DNA from: Bacteroidales bacterium UBA2712
Lineage (GTDB): Bacteria; Bacteroidota; Bacteroidia; Bacteroidales; Paludibacteraceae
Length of the DNA stretch: 64,000 bases
NCBI GenBank assembly: GCA_002354055.1
Contig: DEKW01000021.1
Coordinates: forward strand, 1 to 64,000
Reading direction: 5' to 3'
The notes under the pieces: model-generated
Database searches by the model: none
Told to the model about the DNA's origin: nothing
What the model saw: the letters and a program-made list of their open reading frames with translations, nothing else
Program-made: the position numbers and the translations under genes
In this document: positions 7,694 through 14,777 of the stretch, piece after piece
How the letters are laid out: every line of letters starts with the position of its first letter
Numbering within the stretch: position 1 is the first letter of the stretch

Positions 7694-8653
7694 TTAGTTA
7701 ATGTTTCCTAATAAGGACCGCACGAACTCTACGCGGTTGAAGACCTGCAGATCAGTCATCTGTTCGCCAAGCCCGATGTACCGTACGGGGATCTTGAACT
7801 GATCGCTGATGCCGATGACCACGCCGCCTTTCGCTGTGCCGTCCAGCTTCGTGATGGCGAGTGACGATACTTGCGTGGCTGCCGTGAACTGGCGTGCCTG
7901 CTCAAAGGCGTTCTGACCCGTAGAGCCGTCTAAGACGAGCATCACGTCGTGTGGCGCGTCCGGCACCACTTTCTGCATCACGTTCTTGATCTTCGTCAGC
8001 TCGTTCATCAGGTTGATCTTGTTATGGAGTCGTCCTGCGGTATCGATGAGCACGACATCTGCGTCGTTCGCTTTGGCGGACTGCAAGGTATCGAAGGCAA
8101 CCGACGCCGGGTCGGAGCCCTGTTGCTGCTTGATAACCGGCACACCTACGCGCTCGCCCCAGATACATAACTGCTCTACCGCCGCCGCACGGAAGGTGTC
8201 CGCTGCGCCTAAATAGACCTTCTTGCCCGCTGCTTTGTATTGGTACGCAAGTTTGCCGATGGTCGTCGTCTTGCCCACGCCGTTCACACCTACGACCATG
8301 ATCACGTAAGGCTTGGCCGGCAACTCCGCCTCGAAATCCGGCACGTCAGCCACGTTGTTCTCCTGCAGCAACGAGGAAATCTCATCGACCAACAGCCGAT
8401 TCAGTTCCTCCGTACCGATATATTTGTCTTTTTTGACGCGCTCCTGCACCCGCTCGATGATGCGCAGCGTGGTCTCCACGCCGACATCGGAGGTGATCAG
8501 CGCTTCCTCCAAGTTATCCAACACATCGTCATCTATCGTCGATTTGCCGGCGATAGCGTGCCCGATCTTCGAGAGCACTGACTCTTTGCTTTTCTCCAGA
8601 CCCTTGTCGAGGGTCTCTTTCTTCTCTCTGTTAAAAAATCCGAAAAATCCCAT
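7694..8653 (-). CDS. ftsY: Signal recognition particle receptor FtsY
   Basis: SRP-type GTPase that docks ribosome-SRP complexes at the inner membrane for co-translational insertion. The N-terminal helical N domain is followed by the G domain with P-loop GVNGVGKTTTIGKLAY, DTAGRLHNK (G3) and TKLDGTAKGG (G4/closing loop). The chosen start at 8653 gives MGFFGFFNREKKE, the usual short form; an in-frame ATG further upstream at 8698 lies inside the repeat separating it from the glycosyltransferase gene. At 319 residues it lacks the long acidic A domain of enterobacterial FtsY, which is usual in this phylum. Confidence 0.96.
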   Translation of the reverse strand: MGFFGFFNREKKETLDKGLEKSKESVLSKIGHAIAGKSTIDDDVLDNLEEALITSDVGVETTLRIIERVQERVKKDKYIGTEELNRLLVDEISSLLQENNVADVPDFEAELPAKPYVIMVVGVNGVGKTTTIGKLAYQYKAAGKKVYLGAADTFRAAAVEQLCIWGERVGVPVIKQQQGSDPASVAFDTLQSAKANDADVVLIDTAGRLHNKINLMNELTKIKNVMQKVVPDAPHDVMLVLDGSTGQNAFEQARQFTAATQVSSLAITKLDGTAKGGVVIGISDQFKIPVRYIGLGEQMTDLQVFNRVEFVRSLLGNIN

Positions 8654-8658
8654 AAATT

Positions 8659-8714
8659 CATTTACTATTTGGCCATTTACCATGTACCATTTGGTCATTT
8701 ACCATTTACCATTT
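8659..8714. repeat. AAATGGTAAATGACC-type degenerate tandem repeat, GT-ftsY junction
   Basis: Read on the minus strand, units such as AAATGGTAAATGACC and AAATGGTACATGG repeat for about 56 bp. The repeat encodes the last residues (KMVNGK) of the upstream glycosyltransferase and carries on to the ftsY start. The same family recurs at 45788-45814 and inside aroQ at 17551-17585. Confidence 0.8.
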
Positions 8715-9627
8715 TCCGATAATCTCTCCTGGCTTGACTGACCGCTTTTGCCGCTTCTGCCTTTCCCGTGACGAGGAACATCGCTGCCGCGGCATAATCC
8801 AAGAAGAACCGCACGCTCAATACCCACCACCGCCATCGGCTGTTCTTATAGATCATCACCAGGTTGTTGCGGAAATTGAGATAAACCTTCCTCGGGTTGC
8901 CGTAGTTGAGCGATCCGCCGCCGAGGTGATAGACGGTGCTTGCCGGTACACAGGCGAGTTTCCATCCTTGATTCCGCATCCGCCAGCAGAGGTCGATCTC
9001 CTCCATGTGGGCGAAGAACGACGCATCGAGTCCGCCTGACTCCTTATATATCTTCGTGCGCACGCACATGCAGGCGCCCGAAGTCCATTCTATCTCTGCG
9101 ACCGTGTCGTACTGACCGTGATCTTCTTCTACGCGTCCGAACCGTCTTCCTCGGCAGTAGGGGTAACCTAAGGGATTGAGGTAGCCTCCTGCCGCACCCG
9201 CGTGCTCGAAGAAGCGCTTGTCTCTCCAGCTCCGTATCTTCGGTTGTACCGCTGCTACCTCCGGGTGAGCGTCCATGTAGTCGAGTAGGGGAGTGAGCCA
9301 TCCTTCCGGCGTCTCTACATCGGAATTCAGCAACACCGTATATTCACTCTCCCCCTCTATTGGGGAGCCGGATGGGGCTTCTATCGCGCGGTTGTAGCCT
9401 TCGGCAAAGCCGTAGTTCTTATCCAGGACTATCGTCCGAACGGTCGGAAACTCCTTTCGCAGCACCTCCAGGCTCTCATCCGTACTCCCGTTATCCGCCA
9501 CCACGACCTCTATCTGATCGCTGAAGGGAGATGTCTGACAGCTCCTCACTACCGACGGCAGGTATGTACGCAGCATCTGAGCCCCGTTCCAGTTTAATAT
9601 GATTACACTACATTTCACAAATTTCAA
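8695..9627 (-). CDS. Family 2 glycosyltransferase (rhamnosyltransferase-like)
   Basis: Inverting GT-A glycosyltransferase, probably adding a sugar from a nucleotide donor to an envelope glycan; donor and acceptor cannot be read from sequence. The 310-residue protein starts SVIILNWNG and has ADNGSTDES (nucleotide binding), LLNSDVETPEGW (the D-x-D region) and an acceptor-side motif HMEEIDLCWRMRNQGWK. This combination is typical of the WbbL-like subgroup. Residues 84-93 (PSGSPIEGES) are an insertion coded by a CTCCCC...GGGGAG palindromic segment just before the D-x-D strand. It is 10 nt downstream of the LpxL-like gene within the cdsA-aspA operon. Confidence 0.88.
   Translation of the reverse strand: MKFVKCSVIILNWNGAQMLRTYLPSVVRSCQTSPFSDQIEVVVADNGSTDESLEVLRKEFPTVRTIVLDKNYGFAEGYNRAIEAPSGSPIEGESEYTVLLNSDVETPEGWLTPLLDYMDAHPEVAAVQPKIRSWRDKRFFEHAGAAGGYLNPLGYPYCRGRRFGRVEEDHGQYDTVAEIEWTSGACMCVRTKIYKESGGLDASFFAHMEEIDLCWRMRNQGWKLACVPASTVYHLGGGSLNYGNPRKVYLNFRNNLVMIYKNSRWRWWVLSVRFFLDYAAAAMFLVTGKAEAAKAVSQARRDYRKMVNGK
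9348..9377. repeat. C/G-rich palindromic segment inserted in the glycosyltransferase gene
   Basis: CTCCCC and GGGGAG flank a 9-nt centre and are followed by GCCGGATGGGG. The segment is read in frame as roughly SGSPIEGES, residues that family members normally lack at this loop. It has the look of a small repetitive element inserted in a permissive loop. Confidence 0.5.
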
Positions 9628-9646
9628 ATTTCAAATCTCAAATTCT
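9612..9646. repeat. AAATTTCA-type degenerate tandem repeat
   Basis: Four units of about 8 bp (ATTTCAAATTTCAAATCTCAAATT) span the stop codon of the LpxL-like gene and the start of the glycosyltransferase gene. Confidence 0.7.
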
Positions 9647-10498
9647 TCCCCATTTCCATCTATTATGCGTCCAGAGCCATAGAGCCGGTTCTTCCAGGAT
9701 ATTCTGCTCCAAGAGCCGCGCGTATGCCGTAGTGATCTCGCCCTCGGCGGTCTCTTGCGGAGTCATGGTGATTAGGTCGAACCGCGAGACGTAGTACCCG
9801 CGTTTAGGACGGCTTACGTGCAGGCAGAAAACAGGGTAGTTAAACTTCTTTCCCATGATCTCGCCGCCATCCAAGAACCCCGTGTCTTGATGGAGAAACG
9901 TCACCCATGTGCGTGTCACTTCCGGGCGTGGTTTCTGGTCCGCGATGAGGCCGAGCACTATCGGATGCTTCTCCGCGCGGAAGCGAACCATCTCCCTTAA
10001 GAGGCGTTGTTTCTCCACTAACACCCCTTCGCGTTTCTCCCGTATGAAAATCATCAGCTCGTCCATCGCTTTGTTCTTAAGCTTGCGGTAGCCGTTCATC
10101 TCCGTCACTTCGGGGTCGAACCATTGTTGGCAGGAGGCTTTCCACTCCCAGTTGCCCATGTGTGCCATCATCACGATACATCCGCCGTGCTCTTTGGCTG
10201 CGCGGTTGACTTCCTCTGCGTTCACAAACACCTCATGCTCCTTGATCTCCGCGTTGCTGCGCGTGGAGCCGTAGATGGTCTCTACGATCGTGTCGCAGAA
10301 CTGATGATAGAACGCCTTGGCAATCGCCCGCCGCTCGTCTTCGCTCTTCTCGGGAAAAGACAGCCGCAGGTTCTTCCTAACCATCTTTCTTCGGTACCGC
10401 ACTATGTAGTACATCAGCGGGTAAATTAGCCAGTCTGCAAAGAAATAATGCACGCCGAGCGGCATATGGGAGAGTATGGAGACGAGCCCTTTTAGCAT
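9638..10498 (-). CDS. LpxL/HtrB-like lysophospholipid or lipid A acyltransferase
   Basis: Member of the LpxL/LpxM/HtrB family, inner-membrane acyltransferases that add secondary acyl chains to lipid A. An N-terminal hydrophobic segment (residues about 1-30) anchors it. The catalytic H-x4-E motif is visible in MAHMGNWEW, followed later by ADQKP and the C-terminal LWTHNRWKW typical of the family. The 286-residue length is normal. It starts 7 nt before the cdsA stop codon, so the two are translationally coupled. Its physiological acceptor could be lipid A or another lipid, such as an ornithine or sulfonolipid relative. Confidence 0.9.
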   Translation of the reverse strand: MLKGLVSILSHMPLGVHYFFADWLIYPLMYYIVRYRRKMVRKNLRLSFPEKSEDERRAIAKAFYHQFCDTIVETIYGSTRSNAEIKEHEVFVNAEEVNRAAKEHGGCIVMMAHMGNWEWKASCQQWFDPEVTEMNGYRKLKNKAMDELMIFIREKREGVLVEKQRLLREMVRFRAEKHPIVLGLIADQKPRPEVTRTWVTFLHQDTGFLDGGEIMGKKFNYPVFCLHVSRPKRGYYVSRFDLITMTPQETAEGEITTAYARLLEQNILEEPALWLWTHNRWKWGRI

Positions 10499-11328
10499 AA
10501 GATCATCATCACTACGAACAGTAACGCCATCGGTGCAGCCAATAGAATCGAATCAAAACGATCCAGTACACCGCCGTGTCCGGGCAGGAACTTACCACTG
10601 TCTTTGACACCTATCGAACGTTTGAAAAGGCTCTCCATGAGGTCGCCCAAGGTCCCGAAACCGCTGACGATGAGCGCAAAAACTCCTGCGATGAGTAACT
10701 CGTATCCTTCTTTCGTGATGGCGTCAAACCATCCGTACCGGTTTAGTATGAACGCTGCGCCGATTGTGAATGCCACACCGCCGAACAAACCTTCCCAGCT
10801 CTTCTTCGGACTTACGCGGGGAAACATCTTATGATTACCGCCCGGCATCTTCTTCGCCGTCAGTACGCCCACGCAGTATGCGCCCGAGTCATTCACCCAG
10901 ATCAGCACAAAGACCGCGAGTAATAAGTATCGGTCTATATCACAAAGGACGTTCATCAGCGCAAAAGGCAACGCGATCATCATCTGTCCGATGAGGAAAT
11001 GTCCCCACTGCTGAATAGGGTTCTCGTCCTTGTTCCATAACTCCGCAATCAGGATGCCTATCGGCAGCAACAAAGTCAGTAAGGTCCAGGGATTAAAAGA
11101 GCCGTAGCACCATGCCGTCACTAATGGAAAGACGCATAGTACCGCGCTCATTTCGCTGAAGAAATCCATCATGCACCGCGGATGGGTCAGGCTATTGTAC
11201 TCCCGTAGCGCAAAAAAAGCGAGCACTATAGACAGCGCCATGAAGATTACCCCGTCGTATAAAATACTACCCACTACTACCGCTACATATACCGCTCCGG
11301 AGAGGGTTCGTTTCCAAAATTCACTCAT
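10492..11328 (-). CDS. cdsA: Phosphatidate cytidylyltransferase
   Basis: Integral membrane enzyme that makes CDP-diacylglycerol from CTP and phosphatidate, the entry to all glycerophospholipids. About eight hydrophobic segments cover the 278 residues. The CDS signature is complete near the C-terminus: KRSIGVKDSGKFLPGHGG followed by VLDRFDS. The start at 11328 (MSEFWKRT) is preferred; the other in-frame ATG, 21 nt upstream, would lie within a few bases of the expected transcription start. It is the first gene of a five-gene operon and shares a 48-bp bidirectional promoter with the gene at 11415. Confidence 0.95.
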   Translation of the reverse strand: MSEFWKRTLSGAVYVAVVVGSILYDGVIFMALSIVLAFFALREYNSLTHPRCMMDFFSEMSAVLCVFPLVTAWCYGSFNPWTLLTLLLPIGILIAELWNKDENPIQQWGHFLIGQMMIALPFALMNVLCDIDRYLLLAVFVLIWVNDSGAYCVGVLTAKKMPGGNHKMFPRVSPKKSWEGLFGGVAFTIGAAFILNRYGWFDAITKEGYELLIAGVFALIVSGFGTLGDLMESLFKRSIGVKDSGKFLPGHGGVLDRFDSILLAAPMALLFVVMMILC

Positions 11329-11346
11329 ATATTCGTAATTTTGCCA

Positions 11347-11394
11347 CAAAATTACTACTTTTTTTGCATATATGCAAATAATTTCGTATCTTTG
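11347..11394. promoter_or_regulatory. 48-bp bidirectional promoter, cdsA / small acidic protein
   Basis: Minus-strand promoter: -33 TTTG (complement of 11375-11378), 20 nt, -7 TAATTTTG (complement of 11347-11354). Plus-strand promoter: TTTG 11363-11366, 20 nt, TATCTTTG 11387-11394. Both -33 boxes are the ends of one perfect 16-bp palindrome, TTTGCATATATGCAAA, at 11363-11378. Confidence 0.88.
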
Positions 11395-11414
11395 CAGCGT
11401 TTTTAGAAGGATTT

Positions 11415-11768
11415 ATGGAAAACAACACGATTGAAATGGCTCTTTTGGAGCCCGAGGAGCGGGAGTTGGTGGAGTTTATCTACTCTGCTATCCCTGCCAT
11501 AGACCGCGGTTCATTAACGGCGGACGACATCCTTTTTGTGCTTGACGCCATGGACGATTTTCTTGAGGAGCAGGGTCTTGTGAAGGTCGATGAAGCGTCC
11601 GGCGAGATGGAGTATTTAGACGGCGAGGTGGATGAGACCGAGCAGCTCAACTACGTACTCCGCGCTGCGAAGGAAGACGGTCGTGCTATCTCCGGTGTGC
11701 AGATCCAACTCATCCAGGATGCCGAACTCCAATACGGCATCGAGCATGGCTACTACGAGGAGGAGTGA
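11415..11768 (+). CDS. Conserved small acidic protein of unknown function
   Basis: A 117-residue cytoplasmic-looking protein with no membrane segment or signal. It is very acidic (many EE, DD and DE pairs; ends YYEEE), with a helical N-terminal half (LLEPEERELVEFIYSAI). I do not recognise a named domain. It begins 20 nt after a strong promoter and is 15 nt upstream of ribF, so the two are presumably co-transcribed. The spacer to ribF is a GAGGAGTGAGGTG repeat. Confidence 0.8.
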   Translation: MENNTIEMALLEPEERELVEFIYSAIPAIDRGSLTADDILFVLDAMDDFLEEQGLVKVDEASGEMEYLDGEVDETEQLNYVLRAAKEDGRAISGVQIQLIQDAELQYGIEHGYYEEE

Positions 11769-11787
11769 GGTGTTAGGAGTGAGGTGA
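11762..11787. repeat. GGAGTGAGGTG-type repeat supplying the ribF start codon
   Basis: Two and a half copies of TTAGGAGTGAGGTG overlap the stop codon of the preceding gene. The last copy contains the GTG that starts ribF. Confidence 0.7.
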
Positions 11788-12641
11788 AAGGGAAGATTGC
11801 CACGATAGGTTTTTTCGATGGTGTCCACAAGGGGCATCAGTTTCTTTTTGACCACCTGCGTCGTTTGGCGCAGGAACGCGATCTCACGTGCCTTATCGTC
11901 ACGTTTGACAACCATCCTCGGGCAACTTTGCAATCTGATTACCAGCCTGCCATGCTCACCTCCCGTGAGGAGCGGCAGAAACTGCTATCGGCTTTCGGCG
12001 AAGTGCTGATGTTGCCTTTTGAGGAGATTCATGCTCTCACAGCGCAGGAGTTTATGACGTTTCTTCATGACAGTTACGACGTCCGTGTGCTCGTTATGGG
12101 TTACGACCATCGTTTCGGTTCGGACCGTCTCCGTCGTCCTCAGGAGTACCGTCGTGTGGGCGAGGCTTGCGGCGTAGAGGTGATTACGATGGGCGAGTTT
12201 GTAGATGGCGAGTTTCACGTCTCTTCCACGGAGATCCGCTCTGCTCTCGAGAACGGAAATATCGCCCTTGCCAACGAACTCTTAGGCCGTCCTTATTCCA
12301 TCCTCGGCGAGGTGGTACACGGCAAAGGAGTGGGGCATACGATCGGTTTTCCAACGGCAAACATCCGTCCCCTCGCGCCGGAGAAAATCATCCCCAAGAC
12401 AGGTGTTTATATGGCGACCGTCACGACTCCCGTACGCGATGATGCGCCGGCGTTCGTGAACATCGACAAAAACGGACTCATCGAGGTCCATATACCTTCC
12501 TTCAAAGGTGATCTGTATGGTGCTCAATTGAAGATTCGCTTCGTCCGTTTTATCCGCGACGAGAAGCATTTTGAGTCCCTGCAAGAACTGCAGGTACAAA
12601 TCAAGGACGATATTGATAGCATCCTGCGTCCGGTCTTATAA
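11784..12641 (+). CDS. ribF: Bifunctional riboflavin kinase / FAD synthetase
   Basis: Phosphorylates riboflavin to FMN, then adenylates FMN to FAD in the cytoplasm. The N-terminal nucleotidyltransferase domain has GFFDGVHKGH and the family motif around SSTEIRSAL. The C-terminal kinase domain has GHTIGFPTANI followed by GVYMATV. No ATG fits: the start is GTG at 11784, giving MKGKIATIGFFDG, which makes the protein a little shorter (285 residues) than the usual 305-315. The missing part is the N-terminal strand before GFFDGVH. Its last 41 bp overlap the convergent lipoprotein gene, and I see no terminator there. Confidence 0.95.
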   Translation: MKGKIATIGFFDGVHKGHQFLFDHLRRLAQERDLTCLIVTFDNHPRATLQSDYQPAMLTSREERQKLLSAFGEVLMLPFEEIHALTAQEFMTFLHDSYDVRVLVMGYDHRFGSDRLRRPQEYRRVGEACGVEVITMGEFVDGEFHVSSTEIRSALENGNIALANELLGRPYSILGEVVHGKGVGHTIGFPTANIRPLAPEKIIPKTGVYMATVTTPVRDDAPAFVNIDKNGLIEVHIPSFKGDLYGAQLKIRFVRFIRDEKHFESLQELQVQIKDDIDSILRPVL

Positions 12642-14040
12642 ACTCCCGAGAGACGCCCTCTCTATCCGTGGGATAGGGTAGCGCTACGATCGAGTCTCCT
12701 ATTCCCCTCATCGGCGAGAGACTGTCCGGACGAAAATCATAATACGTGTATTCCTTGTATTTATAAAACGTGTTTCGGAAGACTGCTGTGTCGGTCTCCT
12801 GCCAGTAGGTGTTGCCCTTTGCACTCGAGGCAAGGAGCGTGTCGGTCTTGAGGTAATTATGGCTGAAAATACCCTCGTAGTACTGCTCTATCGGCGTCGC
12901 GAGCACCAATTGGTTTGCCAAATAGCCTGTGATGACGGAGTTATAGAACGAAGTTACGGTCGGTTCGCTACTCTTACTGAGGTTGTCGATATAAACCGCC
13001 GCTGTGTTCTCTTTTTGCGCCGACTGAATCCGAATATTCGTGTAGCCGAAATAGGAAGCGACGGTCGAGTGCACGAAGTCCTGCTTGCCGCCGCTGCAGT
13101 ATACGCAATACAGACCGCAATTACTGATCTCTGTATTCGTCACAAGTGCGTTCACGTGCTCCAGTATCAGGCCGTACAATGTGTGGTTATGTATCTTACA
13201 TCCATTCATTCGTAGGGTTGGCAACGTGCCGGTACAGGTACTGACACAACTCATACCGACGTTGCCCGAGAGCACCTCGAGGTAGTGTATATCGTAGGTC
13301 TGCGGTTGGTCGGATTGCAGGTAGAAGCCGTTCCATCCTCCTGTGGCGTAGAGGTAGGGCACGGAGTCAAAGAGATAATCCAGTCGATCCGGACGGATCA
13401 GAACGGGTTTGTCCATCTCTCCTTTCGCCTCGACGTCTCCTAAGGCTACGAGACTTGCGCCCTGATGCATATAGAGCCGTGCGCCTGCCTCCATCGTCAT
13501 CTTTCCTCCAATGAGGATAGTATCGAAGAGAATATACGGCTTCAGCGCCGTGAAGGTATAATCGCCCGCTATCTCCGTGCGGCTACCGATCTGCCCAAGC
13601 CGGGTAGCATTCTCTGCGTACGCCTCCAGGACTACGTCCTGCGTGGCGCCAGTAGCCAAATGAAAATGCAGTCGGTCTTCAATCAAGATAGCTCCTTCTT
13701 CTGCCATCGGACCGAAATCCGTTACGCGCAGGAAGACCAGGATGCTGTCTTTTCCGAAGATCGTCAGCTCTGTCAGCCGCTCCAAAGCCGGCTCGCCGTC
13801 TATATTTGCGCGAAACGCCTCACCATCCTCCATCCAGATCTTATCCACTACGAGGGCATTCTTGTTTGGGTTATAGACCACCAGCTGCGCCGTTGCGCTA
13901 CCTTGCTCCGAGAAGAGCGTATCAAAACAGATTGTGTCCGCAGAGAACGCCAGACGCAGCGACGGATCATCGCTCACTTGGTACTCCCGGCATCCTATAA
14001 ACGCCAAGATACATACTATGTACACGACCCACTTTTTCAT
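12601..14040 (-). CDS. Lipoprotein, probably a right-handed beta-helix fold
   Basis: Signal peptide with lipobox (LAFIGC, Cys at residue 17) indicates an outer-membrane or periplasmic lipoprotein of 479 residues. The central part has regularly spaced short strands (GGKMTMEAGARLYMHQGASL, then NGCKIHNHTLYGLIL, VTNTEISNCGLYCVYCSG), suggesting parallel beta-helix turns. The C-terminus ends RPDAGCYQYRP, a pattern seen in Bacteroidales beta-helix proteins. Function is unknown. It is the last gene of the rho-aroQ-barrel-porT operon, overlapping the porT stop codon by one base, so it may act with the outer-membrane proteins upstream. Confidence 0.8.
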   Translation of the reverse strand: MKKWVVYIVCILAFIGCREYQVSDDPSLRLAFSADTICFDTLFSEQGSATAQLVVYNPNKNALVVDKIWMEDGEAFRANIDGEPALERLTELTIFGKDSILVFLRVTDFGPMAEEGAILIEDRLHFHLATGATQDVVLEAYAENATRLGQIGSRTEIAGDYTFTALKPYILFDTILIGGKMTMEAGARLYMHQGASLVALGDVEAKGEMDKPVLIRPDRLDYLFDSVPYLYATGGWNGFYLQSDQPQTYDIHYLEVLSGNVGMSCVSTCTGTLPTLRMNGCKIHNHTLYGLILEHVNALVTNTEISNCGLYCVYCSGGKQDFVHSTVASYFGYTNIRIQSAQKENTAAVYIDNLSKSSEPTVTSFYNSVITGYLANQLVLATPIEQYYEGIFSHNYLKTDTLLASSAKGNTYWQETDTAVFRNTFYKYKEYTYYDFRPDSLSPMRGIGDSIVALPYPTDREGVSREFIRPDAGCYQYRP

Positions 14041-14777
14041 TACTCGAAATTAAAGGTCAGGCAGATACAATGGTTTGTTAATCGCGAAAGAGAGTTCGAA
14101 TAGAAGGCATCTTGCGGTGACAACTCCATTCGCCCTTCGACAGGGCATAGTTGGTTTGCAAAACCGATGCGGTACGTGATCTCCGGACAGAACTTAAACC
14201 ATCGGAAATAGAAGTCCACGCCGAAGCCCACTTCGCAGAAATAATCCATCATATTCAGCAGCACCGGTTTGTCCCGGTCGCGGCTCACGTTGACGCTCAC
14301 TCCTCCTCCTCCGATGACGTACGGGCGGTAGTTACCTTCACGCATGGCGCTCCATTTGAGGTACAACGGCAGGTTCACCGGCATCGCCAAGACATCAACG
14401 TTCGGTCCTGTCTTACCCGGCGTACCCTGCACCTTGCGGCCGCTCTCGGACTTGTAGGTCAGCGTGCGGCTGGAGAACTGCATACCCGGGCAGAAACGCA
14501 AGTTGAGGTATTGGCAGAGCCTGAGGTCGGTGATGAATCCTACATGAAATCCCGGCAGCACACTGCTCACGCGAGCGTGGTAGATATCCGTCAGACCGGT
14601 CACGGGGTCCGTCAACTCCATCTCGCTGTCGGTCACGCCGAAAGACGCGAAGTTGACGCCTAACTGAAAACCGAAGTGGAAGAGTTTATCATCCGCGTAC
14701 GGTCGGTTCTGTGCCTGCTGCGCCCGCGCGCCAAGCGCGAGCATAGAGAGTATTACTATGTATATATATCGCTTCAT
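14040..14777 (-). CDS. porT: PorT-like outer-membrane protein of type IX secretion
   Basis: A 245-residue beta-barrel-like protein with a signal peptide (MKRYIYIVILSMLALGARA). The stretches DDKLFHFGFQLGVNFASF and FYFRWFKFCPEITYRIGF resemble PorT, a component needed for type IX secretion in Porphyromonas gingivalis. PorT-like proteins are widespread in this phylum and grade into general outer-membrane barrels, so the assignment is likely rather than certain. It supports the presence of T9SS cargo elsewhere in the window (21154, 36434, 37472). It follows the barrel gene with a TAATG overlap. Confidence 0.7.
   Translation of the reverse strand: MKRYIYIVILSMLALGARAQQAQNRPYADDKLFHFGFQLGVNFASFGVTDSEMELTDPVTGLTDIYHARVSSVLPGFHVGFITDLRLCQYLNLRFCPGMQFSSRTLTYKSESGRKVQGTPGKTGPNVDVLAMPVNLPLYLKWSAMREGNYRPYVIGGGGVSVNVSRDRDKPVLLNMMDYFCEVGFGVDFYFRWFKFCPEITYRIGFANQLCPVEGRMELSPQDAFYSNSLSRLTNHCICLTFNFE

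Noticed and set aside
9348..9377. C/G-rich palindrome in the glycosyltransferase gene as a transcription terminator
   Set aside because: It is inside an intact reading frame with no T run; an in-frame repeat insertion explains it better.
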